A stretch of DNA of 64,000 bases from contig JAEYTP010000042.1 of assembly GCA_023433945.1 (NCBI GenBank), forward strand, positions 3,551 through 67,550, in the 5' to 3' direction. A program made the translations under genes and the position numbers. Shown here piece by piece: positions 51,478 to 60,257 of this stretch (position 1 is the first letter of the stretch; every line of letters begins with the position of its first letter). The stretch comes from Bacillota bacterium (lineage in GTDB: Bacteria; Bacillota; Clostridia; Acetivibrionales; DSM-1351). The notes below the pieces were generated by a model, which ran no database searches, was not told where the DNA came from, and was given only the letters and a program-made list of their open reading frames with translations.

Positions 51478-51509
51478 AAATAGGATGAGCCATCAAACTC
51501 ATCCTATTT
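51478..51509 (+). terminator. Terminator after GH3 gene
   Basis: AAATAGGATGAG pairs with CTCATCCTATTT around CCATCAAA. Confidence 0.85.
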
Positions 51510-51606
51510 GGCATTAAAGAAAAATTTACTTAGGAAAATATATAAATACTAAATAATATATATTAAAGCAACATAAATACTACGTAAAGGAAAATAATAC
51601 TTAAAA

Positions 51607-52086
51607 CTATGTAGAGGACCGTGTCGCTGCAACCTCACCCGAGAGCTGCTTTCTTATTCTGCTATAATAGTCTACAACATTTCTGTCATATTCTTTTTCC
51701 ATTAAATCAGAAGACAGCAGGAAGTCCGCGGTTGACTGATTCATTGCCACAGGAATATCATAGAGTACGGCGATTCTCAGAAGCGCCTTTACATCCGGGT
51801 CGTGTGGCTGAGAGGTAAGTGGGTCCCAAAAGAATATCATAAAATCTACTTCGCCATTTGCAATGCATGCACCTATCTGCTGGTCTCCTCCTAAAGGTCC
51901 GCTTTTATAAGCTTTTACGGGTAACCCTGTATTTTCGGTAATCAAATGAGATGTCGTGCCTGTGCCACATAAAAAGTGCCGGCAAAGAATATCACTCTTG
52001 GATTTTATCCACCTTATAAGGTCGTCCTTTCTATTGTCATGTGCGATTAATGCAATGTGTTTTTGTTTTTTTAGTTTATCTGCCAT
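51607..52086 (-). CDS. mgsA: Methylglyoxal synthase
   Basis: A 159-residue cytosolic enzyme that converts dihydroxyacetone phosphate to methylglyoxal and phosphate, a bypass used when sugar phosphates pile up. Landmarks are HIALIAHDNRKDDLIRW, the phosphate-binding CGTGTTSHLI, SGPLGGDQQIGACIANGEVDFMIFFWDPL with catalytic Asp residues, and HDPDVKALLRIAVLYDIPVAMNQSTADFLL. The ATG at 52086 with GGGAGG upstream is preferred over a longer frame from 52110. The location beside the catabolic cluster fits a need to relieve phosphate stress when DHAP is produced. Confidence 0.95.
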   Translation of the reverse strand: MADKLKKQKHIALIAHDNRKDDLIRWIKSKSDILCRHFLCGTGTTSHLITENTGLPVKAYKSGPLGGDQQIGACIANGEVDFMIFFWDPLTSQPHDPDVKALLRIAVLYDIPVAMNQSTADFLLSSDLMEKEYDRNVVDYYSRIRKQLSGEVAATRSST

Positions 52087-52226
52087 AATTAGTTTCCTCC
52101 CATTGACCAAGTATAAGGTCCTTTATATTTTATCATACAGAGCACCTGTTGGAAAGACTACTAAAATATAGTATAATGATACAAAATAACATTAATAAAT
52201 TACATTTATGAAAGTGGGATAGTAAC

Positions 52227-53354
52227 ATGGCATCCAAAAGTGTAAACAGTATTGAAGTCAAAAAAATGAACAGAAATACTATATATAAGTTTTTGTATAG
52301 GCGTGAGCCTATGTCTATACAGGAAATTTCATATTCTCTCAAAATGAGCCTGCCTACTGTCACACAAAACATAAAGGAATTACAGGAAAAAAAGCTTGTT
52401 GTTGAAACAGGCCTGTTTGAATCTACCGGAGGAAGAAAGGCCAAGTCCATAGCATACAATCCTGGTGCAAAATACTCAATAGGTCTAGACATTACCAGAA
52501 ACCATATTTCGATAGTGATAGTTGACTTAAGTGGTGAGGTAATCAAGACTGTCAGACATCAGTATCCGTTTATAAATAACAACACATATTTTGAAGGTGT
52601 TGGTAAGAAAATCAATGATTTTATCACTGAGGCTGCAATAGATAAAGGAAAAATACTTGGTGTAGGTATTGCGCTGCCTGCCATTATATCATCCGATGAC
52701 AAAACTGTAGATTATGCAGTATTTATAGACTTCAAGGGTGGGAGTGTTAAGCAGTTTGAGCAATATATACCCTTCCCCTGTGTATTGTGCAATGATGCAA
52801 ATGCGGCTGGGTTTGCAGAGCTCTGGGGCTCTCAGGACAATCAGGACATGGTCTATCTGTCACTAAACAACTCAGTTGGTGGTTCTATAATCAGTAATAA
52901 CAAGATATATACGGGTAAAAACCAGAGAGGCGGAGAGTTTGGGCACATGACTATAGTGCCTGACGGGGTACAGTGCTATTGTGGGCAGAGAGGCTGTGTC
53001 GATGCATATTGTTCTGCGAAGGTACTATCTGATAGTACTAATGGAGATATCTCGGAATTCTTTAAGCTGCTAAAGCAAGGGAAGCAACCGCAACAGCAGA
53101 TATGGGAAAATTACGTCAATAAACTGGTTTTGACAGTCAATAACTTGCGGATGATTTTTGATTGCAATGTAATTCTGGGAGGCTATGCGGGCTCGTACAT
53201 GGAGGATTACATCGATGAGTTAAGGTTGCTGGTATCTAGAGTCAATACCTTTGAGAAGGATGGTTTATACTTGAGAGTATGCAAGTACAAGCTTGAGACA
53301 ACAGCTGTAGGAGCAGCATTATTCCCCATAGAGAGGTTTATAGATTCAATCTAA
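52227..53354 (+). CDS. ROK-family transcriptional regulator (NagC/XylR-like)
   Basis: A 375-residue ROK regulator. An N-terminal winged helix-turn-helix (about 10-75, NRNTIYKFLYRREPMSIQEISYSLKMSLPTVTQNIKEL) is followed by the ROK sugar-binding/kinase-like domain: YSIGLDITRNHISIVIVDL, CNDANAAGFAELWG and the zinc-binding CYCGQRGCVDAYC. In such repressors sugar binding loosens DNA binding. It probably controls the dehydrogenase gene that follows, which has its own promoter, or the adjacent catabolic genes. No operator could be assigned. Confidence 0.92.
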   Translation: MASKSVNSIEVKKMNRNTIYKFLYRREPMSIQEISYSLKMSLPTVTQNIKELQEKKLVVETGLFESTGGRKAKSIAYNPGAKYSIGLDITRNHISIVIVDLSGEVIKTVRHQYPFINNNTYFEGVGKKINDFITEAAIDKGKILGVGIALPAIISSDDKTVDYAVFIDFKGGSVKQFEQYIPFPCVLCNDANAAGFAELWGSQDNQDMVYLSLNNSVGGSIISNNKIYTGKNQRGGEFGHMTIVPDGVQCYCGQRGCVDAYCSAKVLSDSTNGDISEFFKLLKQGKQPQQQIWENYVNKLVLTVNNLRMIFDCNVILGGYAGSYMEDYIDELRLLVSRVNTFEKDGLYLRVCKYKLETTAVGAALFPIERFIDSI

Positions 53355-53391
53355 AATAATACAAGATTTCTAATTTTGTCAGATTCATATA

Positions 53392-53419
53392 TTGACTTTC
53401 CGGGCACTTATTATATAAT
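53392..53419 (+). promoter_or_regulatory. Promoter of the polyol dehydrogenase gene
   Basis: TTGACT (53392-53397), 16 bases, TATAAT (53414-53419): a near-consensus vegetative promoter about 70 bases before the start codon. Confidence 0.75.
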
Positions 53420-53487
53420 CTTATTAAAAGTATTTTATAAAAGTGTTACATAAATGGTATTAAATAATAAGTAAAGGGGTGCTATAT

Positions 53488-54528
53488 ATGAAAAATACTG
53501 CAGCTTATATGACGGGAATTAATAGACTGGAGTTGAGAGAAATACCTATGCCGCAAGCAAAGGAAAAGCAGGTTATAGTCAAGATGGAATACGTGGGAAT
53601 ATGCGGTTCAGATGTACATTATCTCGAGCACGGAAAAATAGGAGACTTTATTGTTGATGGGGACTTTATACTGGGCCATGAATGTGCAGGAACAGTTGTA
53701 GCAGTTGGGGATGGGGTAAAAAGCCTAAAAGTAGGTGACAAGGTTGCACTTGAACCAGGCTGTACCTGTGGACAGTGTGAATTCTGCAAAACAGGCAGAT
53801 ACAATTTGTGTCCTGATGTTGAATTCCTCGCAACCCCACCATACCACGGTTGCTTTATGAATTATATTGCATTCCCTGAAAATATGGCGTTTAAGTTGCC
53901 TGATAATATTTCTACAAAAGAGGGTGCACTGGTTGAACCTCTAGCTGTTGGCATACATGCTGCAAATCAAGGAGATGTGAAGCTTGGAAGTTCTGTTATA
54001 ATACTAGGAGCTGGTTGCATTGGCCTGGTTACACTATTAGCTTGTAAAGCATTTGGAGCAACAGATGTTACTGTAGTAGATGTATTGGATAAGAGACTTG
54101 ATTATGCATTGAAATTAGGTGCTACAAGAGTTATAAATGCAGCAAATACAGATGTCCTTGAAAAGATGGCTGAGGTTACAGGCGGTAAGGGAACGGACAT
54201 TGTCATTGAGACAGCGGGTTCTGCTAGAACTATCTCTCAGACACCTTATCTTGTTAAGACCGGGGGCCGTATTGTATTAGTCGGGTTGGCTCCTCAGGAT
54301 ATTATAGAGTTTAACTTCGCTAAAATAATGAATAAGGAAGCAGATATCAAATCTGTTTTCAGATACAGAAACATATATCCTCAAGCAATAAATGCTATTG
54401 CAAAGGGTGTAATTGATATCTCAGGTATAGTATCTCATGAGTTTAACTTTGAGGACATCAGTAAGGCTTTTGACTATGTTATCAATAATAAGCAGGATGT
54501 AGTAAAAGCTGTTATAAAGATAGGTTAG
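53488..54528 (+). CDS. Sorbitol/xylitol dehydrogenase-type zinc enzyme
   Basis: A 346-residue zinc medium-chain dehydrogenase of the sorbitol (L-iditol)/xylitol type, which oxidises polyols at C2 to ketoses with NAD+. Catalytic-zinc residues are in VGICGSDVHYLEHGKIGDF and LGHECAGTV; the structural zinc site is CTCGQCEFCKTGRYNLC with four cysteines. The Rossmann motif reads IILGAGCIGLVTLLACKAFGATD. The family signature SDVHYLEHG/GDFIV favours sorbitol or xylitol dehydrogenase. ATG at 53488 has AAAGGGG upstream and is preferred to GTG at 53479. It is a single-gene transcript ended by the hairpin repeat at 54561. Confidence 0.92.
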   Translation: MKNTAAYMTGINRLELREIPMPQAKEKQVIVKMEYVGICGSDVHYLEHGKIGDFIVDGDFILGHECAGTVVAVGDGVKSLKVGDKVALEPGCTCGQCEFCKTGRYNLCPDVEFLATPPYHGCFMNYIAFPENMAFKLPDNISTKEGALVEPLAVGIHAANQGDVKLGSSVIILGAGCIGLVTLLACKAFGATDVTVVDVLDKRLDYALKLGATRVINAANTDVLEKMAEVTGGKGTDIVIETAGSARTISQTPYLVKTGGRIVLVGLAPQDIIEFNFAKIMNKEADIKSVFRYRNIYPQAINAIAKGVIDISGIVSHEFNFEDISKAFDYVINNKQDVVKAVIKIG

Positions 54529-54560
54529 AAATTAGTACACTTTTAACATGGTACCAAAGC

Positions 54561-54619
54561 AAAGGGGCCGTTGCATTAGCTATTAAAAATTTTTTATTTT
54601 TAAGTGCTACAGCCCCTTT
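54561..54619. repeat. Hairpin repeat, copy 2, acting as a convergent terminator
   Basis: AAAGGGGCCGTTGCA at the left pairs with TGCTACAGCCCCTTT at the right, enclosing a T-rich loop. Its left arm shares GGGGCCGTYGCATTAGCTA with the element at 9465-9521. It again lies between convergent genes. Confidence 0.75.
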
Positions 54620-54621
54620 AG

Positions 54622-55755
54622 TTACTCAATGTAGCAGAAATTAAAAGACTTGCTGAAGGTATTAATCTTTTTAATGACTCTCTCCTTCTCATCTCCCACC
54701 AGAACCATTGGCTGATAATTGTTTCTGTTATCAACTGTTGAAAGGGAACAGGGGATAAGTTTTATATTGTTATTAACGATAATATTGTTAACTAGTTTGA
54801 AGGTTTGCTGAAATATCAGTGTGTCCTGGTCAGAGGGGTTGTGGCTACCACCATAGCAGAAATTTCCGAGACTGTATGCAATATATTTATCTTTATACTG
54901 CTCTATACCTTGAAGTACATGGGGATGATGGCCTATAACCAAGTCAGCGCCATTATCTATCGCATAGTGCCCATATTCAATCTGTGCTGAGTATGGGTAA
55001 TTTTTCTTTTCCTGACCCCAATGGAAACTGACGATAATGATCTGCGCACCATTGTCTTTTAGATAGCCAATATCCTTCTTGATATTGGCTTTGGTTTGCT
55101 TCATGTTATCCCAGCCTTTATAACCTAATAAACCTATTTTAATGCCTTTTATATCCTTTATTAGTCTATTCTCAAATCCAAAGTAGTCAATTTTGGCATT
55201 CTTGAGATTTTTAAGTGTATCGCTGTAGCCTACATCCAAATAATCATAGGTATGGTTATTTGCAATGTTTACTGCTTCTACATTTCCCTCTGTAAGGATT
55301 TGAGTAAACTCTGGCAATCCCTTGAAGCGGAATTCTTTTTTTGCCTTTTTGGTGGCACTGGTAAGGGTGGTTTCTAGGTTAGCAATAGTAAGATCATCCT
55401 GTGAAAAAATATCCTTAACATTTTTTAAGAAATATGAGGCATCCATGTTTTGTTTATAGTATTCATCGGTAAATGAACCGGAATACCCCATGATTGGGTC
55501 CATACCTAAAGTACAGTCTCCCACAGCACTGATTGTTATACTTACTGACGAAGCTGTGGTCGCGGTCTGATTGGAGTTTTGAGTGTTGGATATATTACTA
55601 TAATTTTGTGTGTTGGTTATACTACTATAATTATGTACCTGATTACTTGCCGATTGAGTAGGATATATTTGTGAATCACTTAATGCATTGGGCGAAGATG
55701 CTATGCAGATTGCTATAAGTACTATTGTTAAAAGGTATAATGTTAATCGCCTCAT
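54622..55755 (-). CDS. CapA-family (PGA-cap type) metallophosphatase, exported
   Basis: A 377-residue protein of the CapA/PgsA family, with a calcineurin-like metallophosphatase fold. An N-terminal signal or anchor (about 4-24, LTLYLLTIVLIAICIASSPNA) is followed by a low-complexity Asn/Thr/Ser/Gln linker (about 28-70) with repeats of NYSxIxNTQN. The catalytic part (72-370) includes ISAVGDCTLGMDP, LTIANLETTLT, NIANNHTYDYLDVGY, IIIVSFHWGQEKKNYP and ADLVIGHHPHVLQGIE, the usual metal residues. Members take part in poly-gamma-glutamate capsule formation or wall phosphate chemistry; no capB/capC genes are nearby, so the capsule role is doubtful. Confidence 0.88.
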   Translation of the reverse strand: MRRLTLYLLTIVLIAICIASSPNALSDSQIYPTQSASNQVHNYSSITNTQNYSNISNTQNSNQTATTASSVSITISAVGDCTLGMDPIMGYSGSFTDEYYKQNMDASYFLKNVKDIFSQDDLTIANLETTLTSATKKAKKEFRFKGLPEFTQILTEGNVEAVNIANNHTYDYLDVGYSDTLKNLKNAKIDYFGFENRLIKDIKGIKIGLLGYKGWDNMKQTKANIKKDIGYLKDNGAQIIIVSFHWGQEKKNYPYSAQIEYGHYAIDNGADLVIGHHPHVLQGIEQYKDKYIAYSLGNFCYGGSHNPSDQDTLIFQQTFKLVNNIIVNNNIKLIPCSLSTVDNRNNYQPMVLVGDEKERVIKKINTFSKSFNFCYIE

Positions 55756-56031
55756 GATGCCCTCGTTATTTGTAAATTTTTACTTTTATAATTATAATAG
55801 AGGGGTTCATTATGTACAACTTATTTCCCCACTGTCTACATGTTTAAGGAATATGGACTGAGAAGCTGGTTTACATGTGAGGTGAGTGACACGGTGCGGT
55901 ACTGCGGTAATGCTACTTTTTTTGCTTTACCTAGCTTAGAAAATGGAAATGAAAAGAGGATAAGCGTACCCTTTAAATGGTATCTTATCCCCTATAAACA
56001 TAATTTTGTATTTAGTTAGTATTTATGTTTT

Positions 56032-56160
56032 TGATTATAGACAATATTTTTATTATTAACTAATATTTTTTATTTATCAACAACTCTATTTGATTATAAA
56101 CAATATTTTTTTATTATTAACTAATACTTTTTATTTATCAACAATTGTTTTAATTATTAA
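56032..56160. repeat. AT-rich ~60-bp tandem repeat in a 486-base gene-free gap
   Basis: Units 56032-56090 and 56091-56151 share TGATTATARACAATATTTTT and ATTATTAACTAATA.TTTTTTATTTATCAACAA, and a third partial unit begins at 56152. The gap 55756-56241 holds no gene. A further partial run of TTAACAAATA-type units reaches 56230. A hairpin GGTAC...GTACC-like sequence lies near 55966-55985. Confidence 0.75.
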
Positions 56161-56241
56161 CAAATACTTTTGGTTAACAAATATATTTAGTTTTTACCAA
56201 TACATTTAGTAAAAACAAATATAATTATATTCTTGAACTTA

Positions 56242-57054
56242 CTATAGCATAAAGAACAGAACCACTATAACACCTAGCACAATTCTATACCAGCCGAATA
56301 CCTTGAAGTCATGCTTTTGAATATATGACATAAGGAACTTAATGGCAAACACTGAAACGGCAAATGCCACAATCAACCCTGTTAAAAGGATAGCAACTTC
56401 CATGCCTGTATAGTCGAATCCAAACTTAAGCAACTTCACAAAGCTAGCACCAAACATTACCGGTATTGCAAGGAAGAAAGAGAACTCCGCTGCCAGTCCC
56501 CTAGAACAGCCTAAAATCATTGCACCAAGTATTGTAGCGCCTGAGCGGGATGTTCCCGGGATAAGAGCTAATACCTGAAAAGCGCCTATAATCAATGCGG
56601 TTTTATAGCTAAGTGTAGAAAACTTTGTAATCAAAGGAGCTGTCTGCTTTTTCATGTTTTCAACTATTATAAAAAGAACACCATAAATTATTAGCATCAA
56701 AGCAACTACTTTGTAGTTGTAAAATATCTCATCTATTTTATCATTGAAAGGAATACCAATGATTGCAGCTGGTGTACATGCAACTATAACTTTAAGCCAA
56801 AGCTGCATAGTGTTCTTGCTTACTATCAGCTTGTTTTCCCTAAGTTTAAACGGAAATAGCTTTTTCCAAAAAAGTATTACAACTGCCATTATTGCTCCTA
56901 ATTGGATTACAACTAAGAACATTTCTTTAAATGCGTCTGAAACATTTAGCTTTAGGAATTCGTCTACTAAAATCATATGCCCTGTACTGCTTATAGGCAG
57001 CCACTCAGTAATTCCCTCAATAATGCCCAGAATAATTGCCTTTAATATATCCAT
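56242..57054 (-). CDS. uppP: Undecaprenyl-diphosphatase UppP (BacA family)
   Basis: A 270-residue integral membrane phosphatase that recycles the undecaprenyl-pyrophosphate carrier of cell-wall synthesis and gives some bacitracin resistance. Both active-site motifs are present: GIIEGITEWLPISSTGHMIL near the N-terminus and LIPGTSRSGATILGAM at mid-protein. Eight hydrophobic spans are seen, the usual family topology. A strong ribosome site (AGGAGG) precedes the start. It is a single-gene unit. Confidence 0.96.
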   Translation of the reverse strand: MDILKAIILGIIEGITEWLPISSTGHMILVDEFLKLNVSDAFKEMFLVVIQLGAIMAVVILFWKKLFPFKLRENKLIVSKNTMQLWLKVIVACTPAAIIGIPFNDKIDEIFYNYKVVALMLIIYGVLFIIVENMKKQTAPLITKFSTLSYKTALIIGAFQVLALIPGTSRSGATILGAMILGCSRGLAAEFSFFLAIPVMFGASFVKLLKFGFDYTGMEVAILLTGLIVAFAVSVFAIKFLMSYIQKHDFKVFGWYRIVLGVIVVLFFML

Positions 57055-57297
57055 TTAAAAATTTCCTCCTATGTTTACTATATATATAATACTTCAATAT
57101 GCGACCTTTGTCTGCATGTATTAGAAAAGCAAATACCCCAAATATACTAAAAACATGAATATAGGGTATTTTATCTAATTATAATTGTAGAGAAATTTAA
57201 TTATTTATTAAACAAAGATATTCAAACATAAAACAACTGCTGATATAATAGTATAGTTGAGAAAGCCACTTTTTACACTGCAAAGGAAAAAATACTT

Positions 57298-57876
57298 ATG
57301 AATTTTATAGATATAGTTTTGCTTGCCATAGGTTTATCAATGGATGCCGTTGCTGTATCCATATCGAATGCAATTTGTATGAATTTTAAGGCTTGTCGCA
57401 GGAGCTACTTAGATATATTCAAGATGGCTTTTGCATTTGGAATTTTCCAGGGTATAATGCCATTGATAGGCTATTTTGCAACTTCCTCTTTTGAGAAATA
57501 TATTACCCCCTTTGACCACTGGATTGCACTAATACTTTTATCTATCATTGGTGGAAAAATGATAAGTGAGTCCATTAATAGTGAGGATAAAACTGACTGT
57601 GATCTATTTTCACTCACAACAAAATTGTTACTTGTACAGGCAGTGGCAACAAGTATAGACGCTCTGGCAGTAGGAATTAGCCTCTCTGCTCTGAATGTTA
57701 ACATTTTTACGGCGGTATTAATTATTAGCTCAACAACCTTTATTCTATGCCTTGCTGCTATATTAGTTGCTAAGCGTTTTGGGACATTGCTTGGCAAGAG
57801 AGCAGGCTTAGTTGGAGGAGTAATTCTAATACTGATTGGACTTAAAATATTTGTAGACCATCTCTTTAAGGGATAG
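57298..57876 (+). CDS. mntP: Manganese efflux pump MntP
   Basis: A 192-residue membrane protein of the MntP family, exporting Mn2+. Two homologous halves each start with the metal-site motif: LLAIGLSMDAVAVSISNA (residues 7-24) and VATSIDALAVGISLSALN (about 114-131), each with the conserved Asp. Six membrane spans are predicted. A TATAAT lies at 57244-57249. I see no yybP-ykoY manganese riboswitch in the 240-base upstream region. Confidence 0.95.
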   Translation: MNFIDIVLLAIGLSMDAVAVSISNAICMNFKACRRSYLDIFKMAFAFGIFQGIMPLIGYFATSSFEKYITPFDHWIALILLSIIGGKMISESINSEDKTDCDLFSLTTKLLLVQAVATSIDALAVGISLSALNVNIFTAVLIISSTTFILCLAAILVAKRFGTLLGKRAGLVGGVILILIGLKIFVDHLFKG

Positions 57877-57880
57877 TTTA

Positions 57881-57909
57881 TTGATTAAAATACAGCATGC
57901 TGATATAAT
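57881..57909 (+). promoter_or_regulatory. Promoter of the zinc-ribbon membrane protein gene
   Basis: TTGATT (57881-57886), 17 bases, TATAAT (57904-57909), lying directly behind the mntP stop codon. Confidence 0.6.
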
Positions 57910-57966
57910 TACATGTATAAAACTACCATATTAACCAAATTAATCAATTGTCAGGAGGTTAAAACA

Positions 57967-58884
57967 ATGGCGAGATTTTGTACATATTGCGGAAGTCCGC
58001 TAGAAGATGGACAAGCATGCGTTTGCACACAACAGGCAGCTACTGCTGATCCCAGCATTCAACAAACAATTCAGGAAGGGCAGCAACCGACCCAGCCACA
58101 GAATCAAGAGTACCAGCAAGAAAGTCAACCACTCTCTGAGCAATCTGATCAGCAACCAAATCAGCAACCAAATCAACCACCATACCAGCAAACTAATCCT
58201 CAAATGCAGCCTCAATACGGCTCTCAAAATCAACAACAGGTCTATTCAGAAAATGAATTTGTCAAGTTTATGAAAAGAATGCTTGCAATTGTGACTACAT
58301 TTGCTAGAAATCCTGTAGGCACCGTTAAAGAAGCAGCGAAGCAAGCTGATATGTTTACGGGATTTTTCTTTACAGCAGTTCTTGCTCTGATGATGAGTTT
58401 TTATTCAGTCATTCTAATAATGAGTTCAGGGCTTGGAACTTTATTGGCCTTTTCCGGGTCTTATATTTCCTATTATTTGGGTACACTTTTTAAAACATTA
58501 TTAGCAGGCGTTATTCAATACTTTATCCTTACCGCCGTTATATTCGGTATATCCAAGATATTTAAAAGCAAATGCAATTATAAATCTATTCTTTCAGGAA
58601 TAGGCGTTGCATCCATTCCCGTTATTGCTGGGGTTATTGTAGCAATGATATTTACTTGGTTTATGCCAACCTTTGCTTTTTTGGTTATTACATTTAGTAT
58701 ACTTATGTCAATTATTCTTGTGTTTCCTTTGCTTGGAGAAGTCGCAGCCTTGAATGAGAATAACATAACCTATACAATTACTATTTCATACATAGTTTAT
58801 TATGCGGTATATGTGTTAATAATCGTTCAGCAACTCAAATTATATGTATCGGGACTGCTGGGGGGACTAGGCTCATTGTTCTAA
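57967..58884 (+). CDS. Zinc-ribbon, Gln/Pro-rich linker, polytopic membrane protein (Yip1-like)
   Basis: A 305-residue protein. Residues 3-20 form a zinc ribbon, FCTYCGSPLEDGQACVC. A linker (about 25-95) is very rich in Gln, Pro and Asn, with units QPNQQPNQPPYQ. A basic amphipathic stretch (about 95-130) leads into five membrane spans (about 132-300), with a layout like the Yip1/YIF1 family that is often attached to zinc ribbons in Firmicutes. The start follows CAGGAGG by 8 bases. Function unknown; a membrane-organising or envelope role is only a guess. Confidence 0.78.
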   Translation: MARFCTYCGSPLEDGQACVCTQQAATADPSIQQTIQEGQQPTQPQNQEYQQESQPLSEQSDQQPNQQPNQPPYQQTNPQMQPQYGSQNQQQVYSENEFVKFMKRMLAIVTTFARNPVGTVKEAAKQADMFTGFFFTAVLALMMSFYSVILIMSSGLGTLLAFSGSYISYYLGTLFKTLLAGVIQYFILTAVIFGISKIFKSKCNYKSILSGIGVASIPVIAGVIVAMIFTWFMPTFAFLVITFSILMSIILVFPLLGEVAALNENNITYTITISYIVYYAVYVLIIVQQLKLYVSGLLGGLGSLF

Positions 58885-58946
58885 AATTTACTCTATATAT
58901 GTAACAGTTTATAAGCTATTTTATAAAGTTAATAAAGATTATTTTA

Positions 58947-58977
58947 AAGGAGCCTTACAAAAATGCAAAGGCTCCTT
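58947..58977 (+). terminator. Terminator-like hairpin
   Basis: AAGGAGCCTT pairs perfectly with AAGGCTCCTT around an 11-base loop; the T-run that follows is interrupted. Confidence 0.75.
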
Positions 58978-59177
58978 GATAATTTATAGGTCAACATGAG
59001 TCAAAAAAAATGTTGTTCTTAATCGATGTTTTAGGTATGGCTAATTAATTCGCAAGTAAAAAAGTATTTATACGCAGACATTTTATTACATTACATATAT
59101 AATATAATTAAATAAAACAGAGGTCTATATTATATTGTCAAAGAAATAAATATAAATGTAATGAGAGGAGGCTAACA

Positions 59178-60158
59178 ATGAAAACATATAACTGGGGCAT
59201 TTTAGGAACAGGAAATATTGCACACAAATTTACAGAGGCACTTATAACCTTAGACAATGCAAGAGTGATTGCGGTGGGATCCAGATCAATAGATACTGCC
59301 AAAAATTTTGCACAGAGTTTTGGGATTCCCAAGGTATACGGTAGTTATGATGAGTTAGCAGCTGACCCAGAGATTGATATTATATACATTGCGACACCTC
59401 ACCAGCTCCACCACGAAAATATGAAGCTTTGCATTATGAATGGTAAAGCTGTATTGTGCGAGAAGCCATTTACCGTAAATGCAAAGGACGCTAAAGAAAT
59501 ACAGCAACTTGCATTGCAGGAAAATGTATTTGTAATGGAGGCTTTTAAAACAAAGTTTCTCCCAATAATTAAAAAGGTTAAGGAATTAATTGATAATAAT
59601 GAAATTGGAGAAATCAAAATGTTAAAGGCCGACTTTGGCTTCGCAGGTGGTTTCAATGAGAATTCACGTTTGTTAAATCCTAAACTCGCTGGTGGAAGTC
59701 TACTTGATGTAGGTATATATCCTATTACACTAGCTACCATGATTTTTGGTAATAACCCAAAAACATTACATAGCATACCCCATATTGGCAAAACTGGTGT
59801 AGATGAACAAGCCGTTATTATTATGGGGTTTGATGAAGGCAAGCTAGCGCAAGTATCCTGTGCGGTCACAACAGATATAAAGAATCAGGCACATATTATT
59901 GGAACAAAGGGATTTATAAGAATTCCTGATTTTTCTGCTGCTACAGTGGCAGAAGTTTGTGTAAATGGAATGACGGAGCAATATATTAAACTGCCCCATA
60001 GCTGCAATGGTTTTGAATATGAGGCAATAGAAGTCATGGAGTGTATGTCAAATGGTAAAACCCAATCGGATATTATCCCGCTCTCAGACACCATTGTAAT
60101 ACTTGAGATAATGGATAGATTAAGAAAAGAGTGGGGACTTAAGTATCCATTTGAATAG
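59178..60158 (+). CDS. Gfo/Idh/MocA family oxidoreductase
   Basis: A 326-residue NAD(P)-dependent sugar oxidoreductase. The N-terminal Rossmann fold begins YNWGILGTGNIAHKFTEALI, the catalytic Lys lies in VLCEKPFTVNAKDA, and the C-terminal domain contains GGSLLDVGIYPITLATMIFG with the conserved Asp-His-like region reading DVGIYP (Tyr in place of the common His). This form is seen in trans-dihydrodiol and xylose dehydrogenase-like members. The substrate is probably a sugar or cyclitol. A strong ribosome site (GAGGAGG) precedes the start. No obvious partner gene adjoins it. Confidence 0.92.
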   Translation: MKTYNWGILGTGNIAHKFTEALITLDNARVIAVGSRSIDTAKNFAQSFGIPKVYGSYDELAADPEIDIIYIATPHQLHHENMKLCIMNGKAVLCEKPFTVNAKDAKEIQQLALQENVFVMEAFKTKFLPIIKKVKELIDNNEIGEIKMLKADFGFAGGFNENSRLLNPKLAGGSLLDVGIYPITLATMIFGNNPKTLHSIPHIGKTGVDEQAVIIMGFDEGKLAQVSCAVTTDIKNQAHIIGTKGFIRIPDFSAATVAEVCVNGMTEQYIKLPHSCNGFEYEAIEVMECMSNGKTQSDIIPLSDTIVILEIMDRLRKEWGLKYPFE

Positions 60159-60202
60159 TAAAGCATTATCAAATTTCGGACAAATTTAGCGTTGCCAAGC
60201 GC

Positions 60203-60246
60203 AAAACATCTTTTGGTTGCATATTATGCAATAAAAAAGATGTTTT
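60203..60246 (+). promoter_or_regulatory. Long hairpin abutting the yabG ribosome site
   Basis: AAAACATCTTTT and AAAAGATGTTTT are perfectly complementary (12 bases) and enclose an inner hairpin TTGCAT/ATGCAA. The outer stem ends immediately before the GAGGTGG ribosome site of yabG. It may end the upstream transcript, or limit translation of readthrough message. Confidence 0.6.
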
Positions 60247-60257
60247 GAGGTGGTACT

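Noticed and set aside
57060..57297. Possible manganese riboswitch (yybP-ykoY) before mntP
   Set aside because: The region shows none of the conserved riboswitch core; only a weak AAATACCC/GGGTATTT hairpin near 57131-57172.
58007..58273. Plus-strand 88-codon ORF overlapping the zinc-ribbon gene
   Set aside because: Out-of-frame reading of the Gln-rich linker; no ribosome site.
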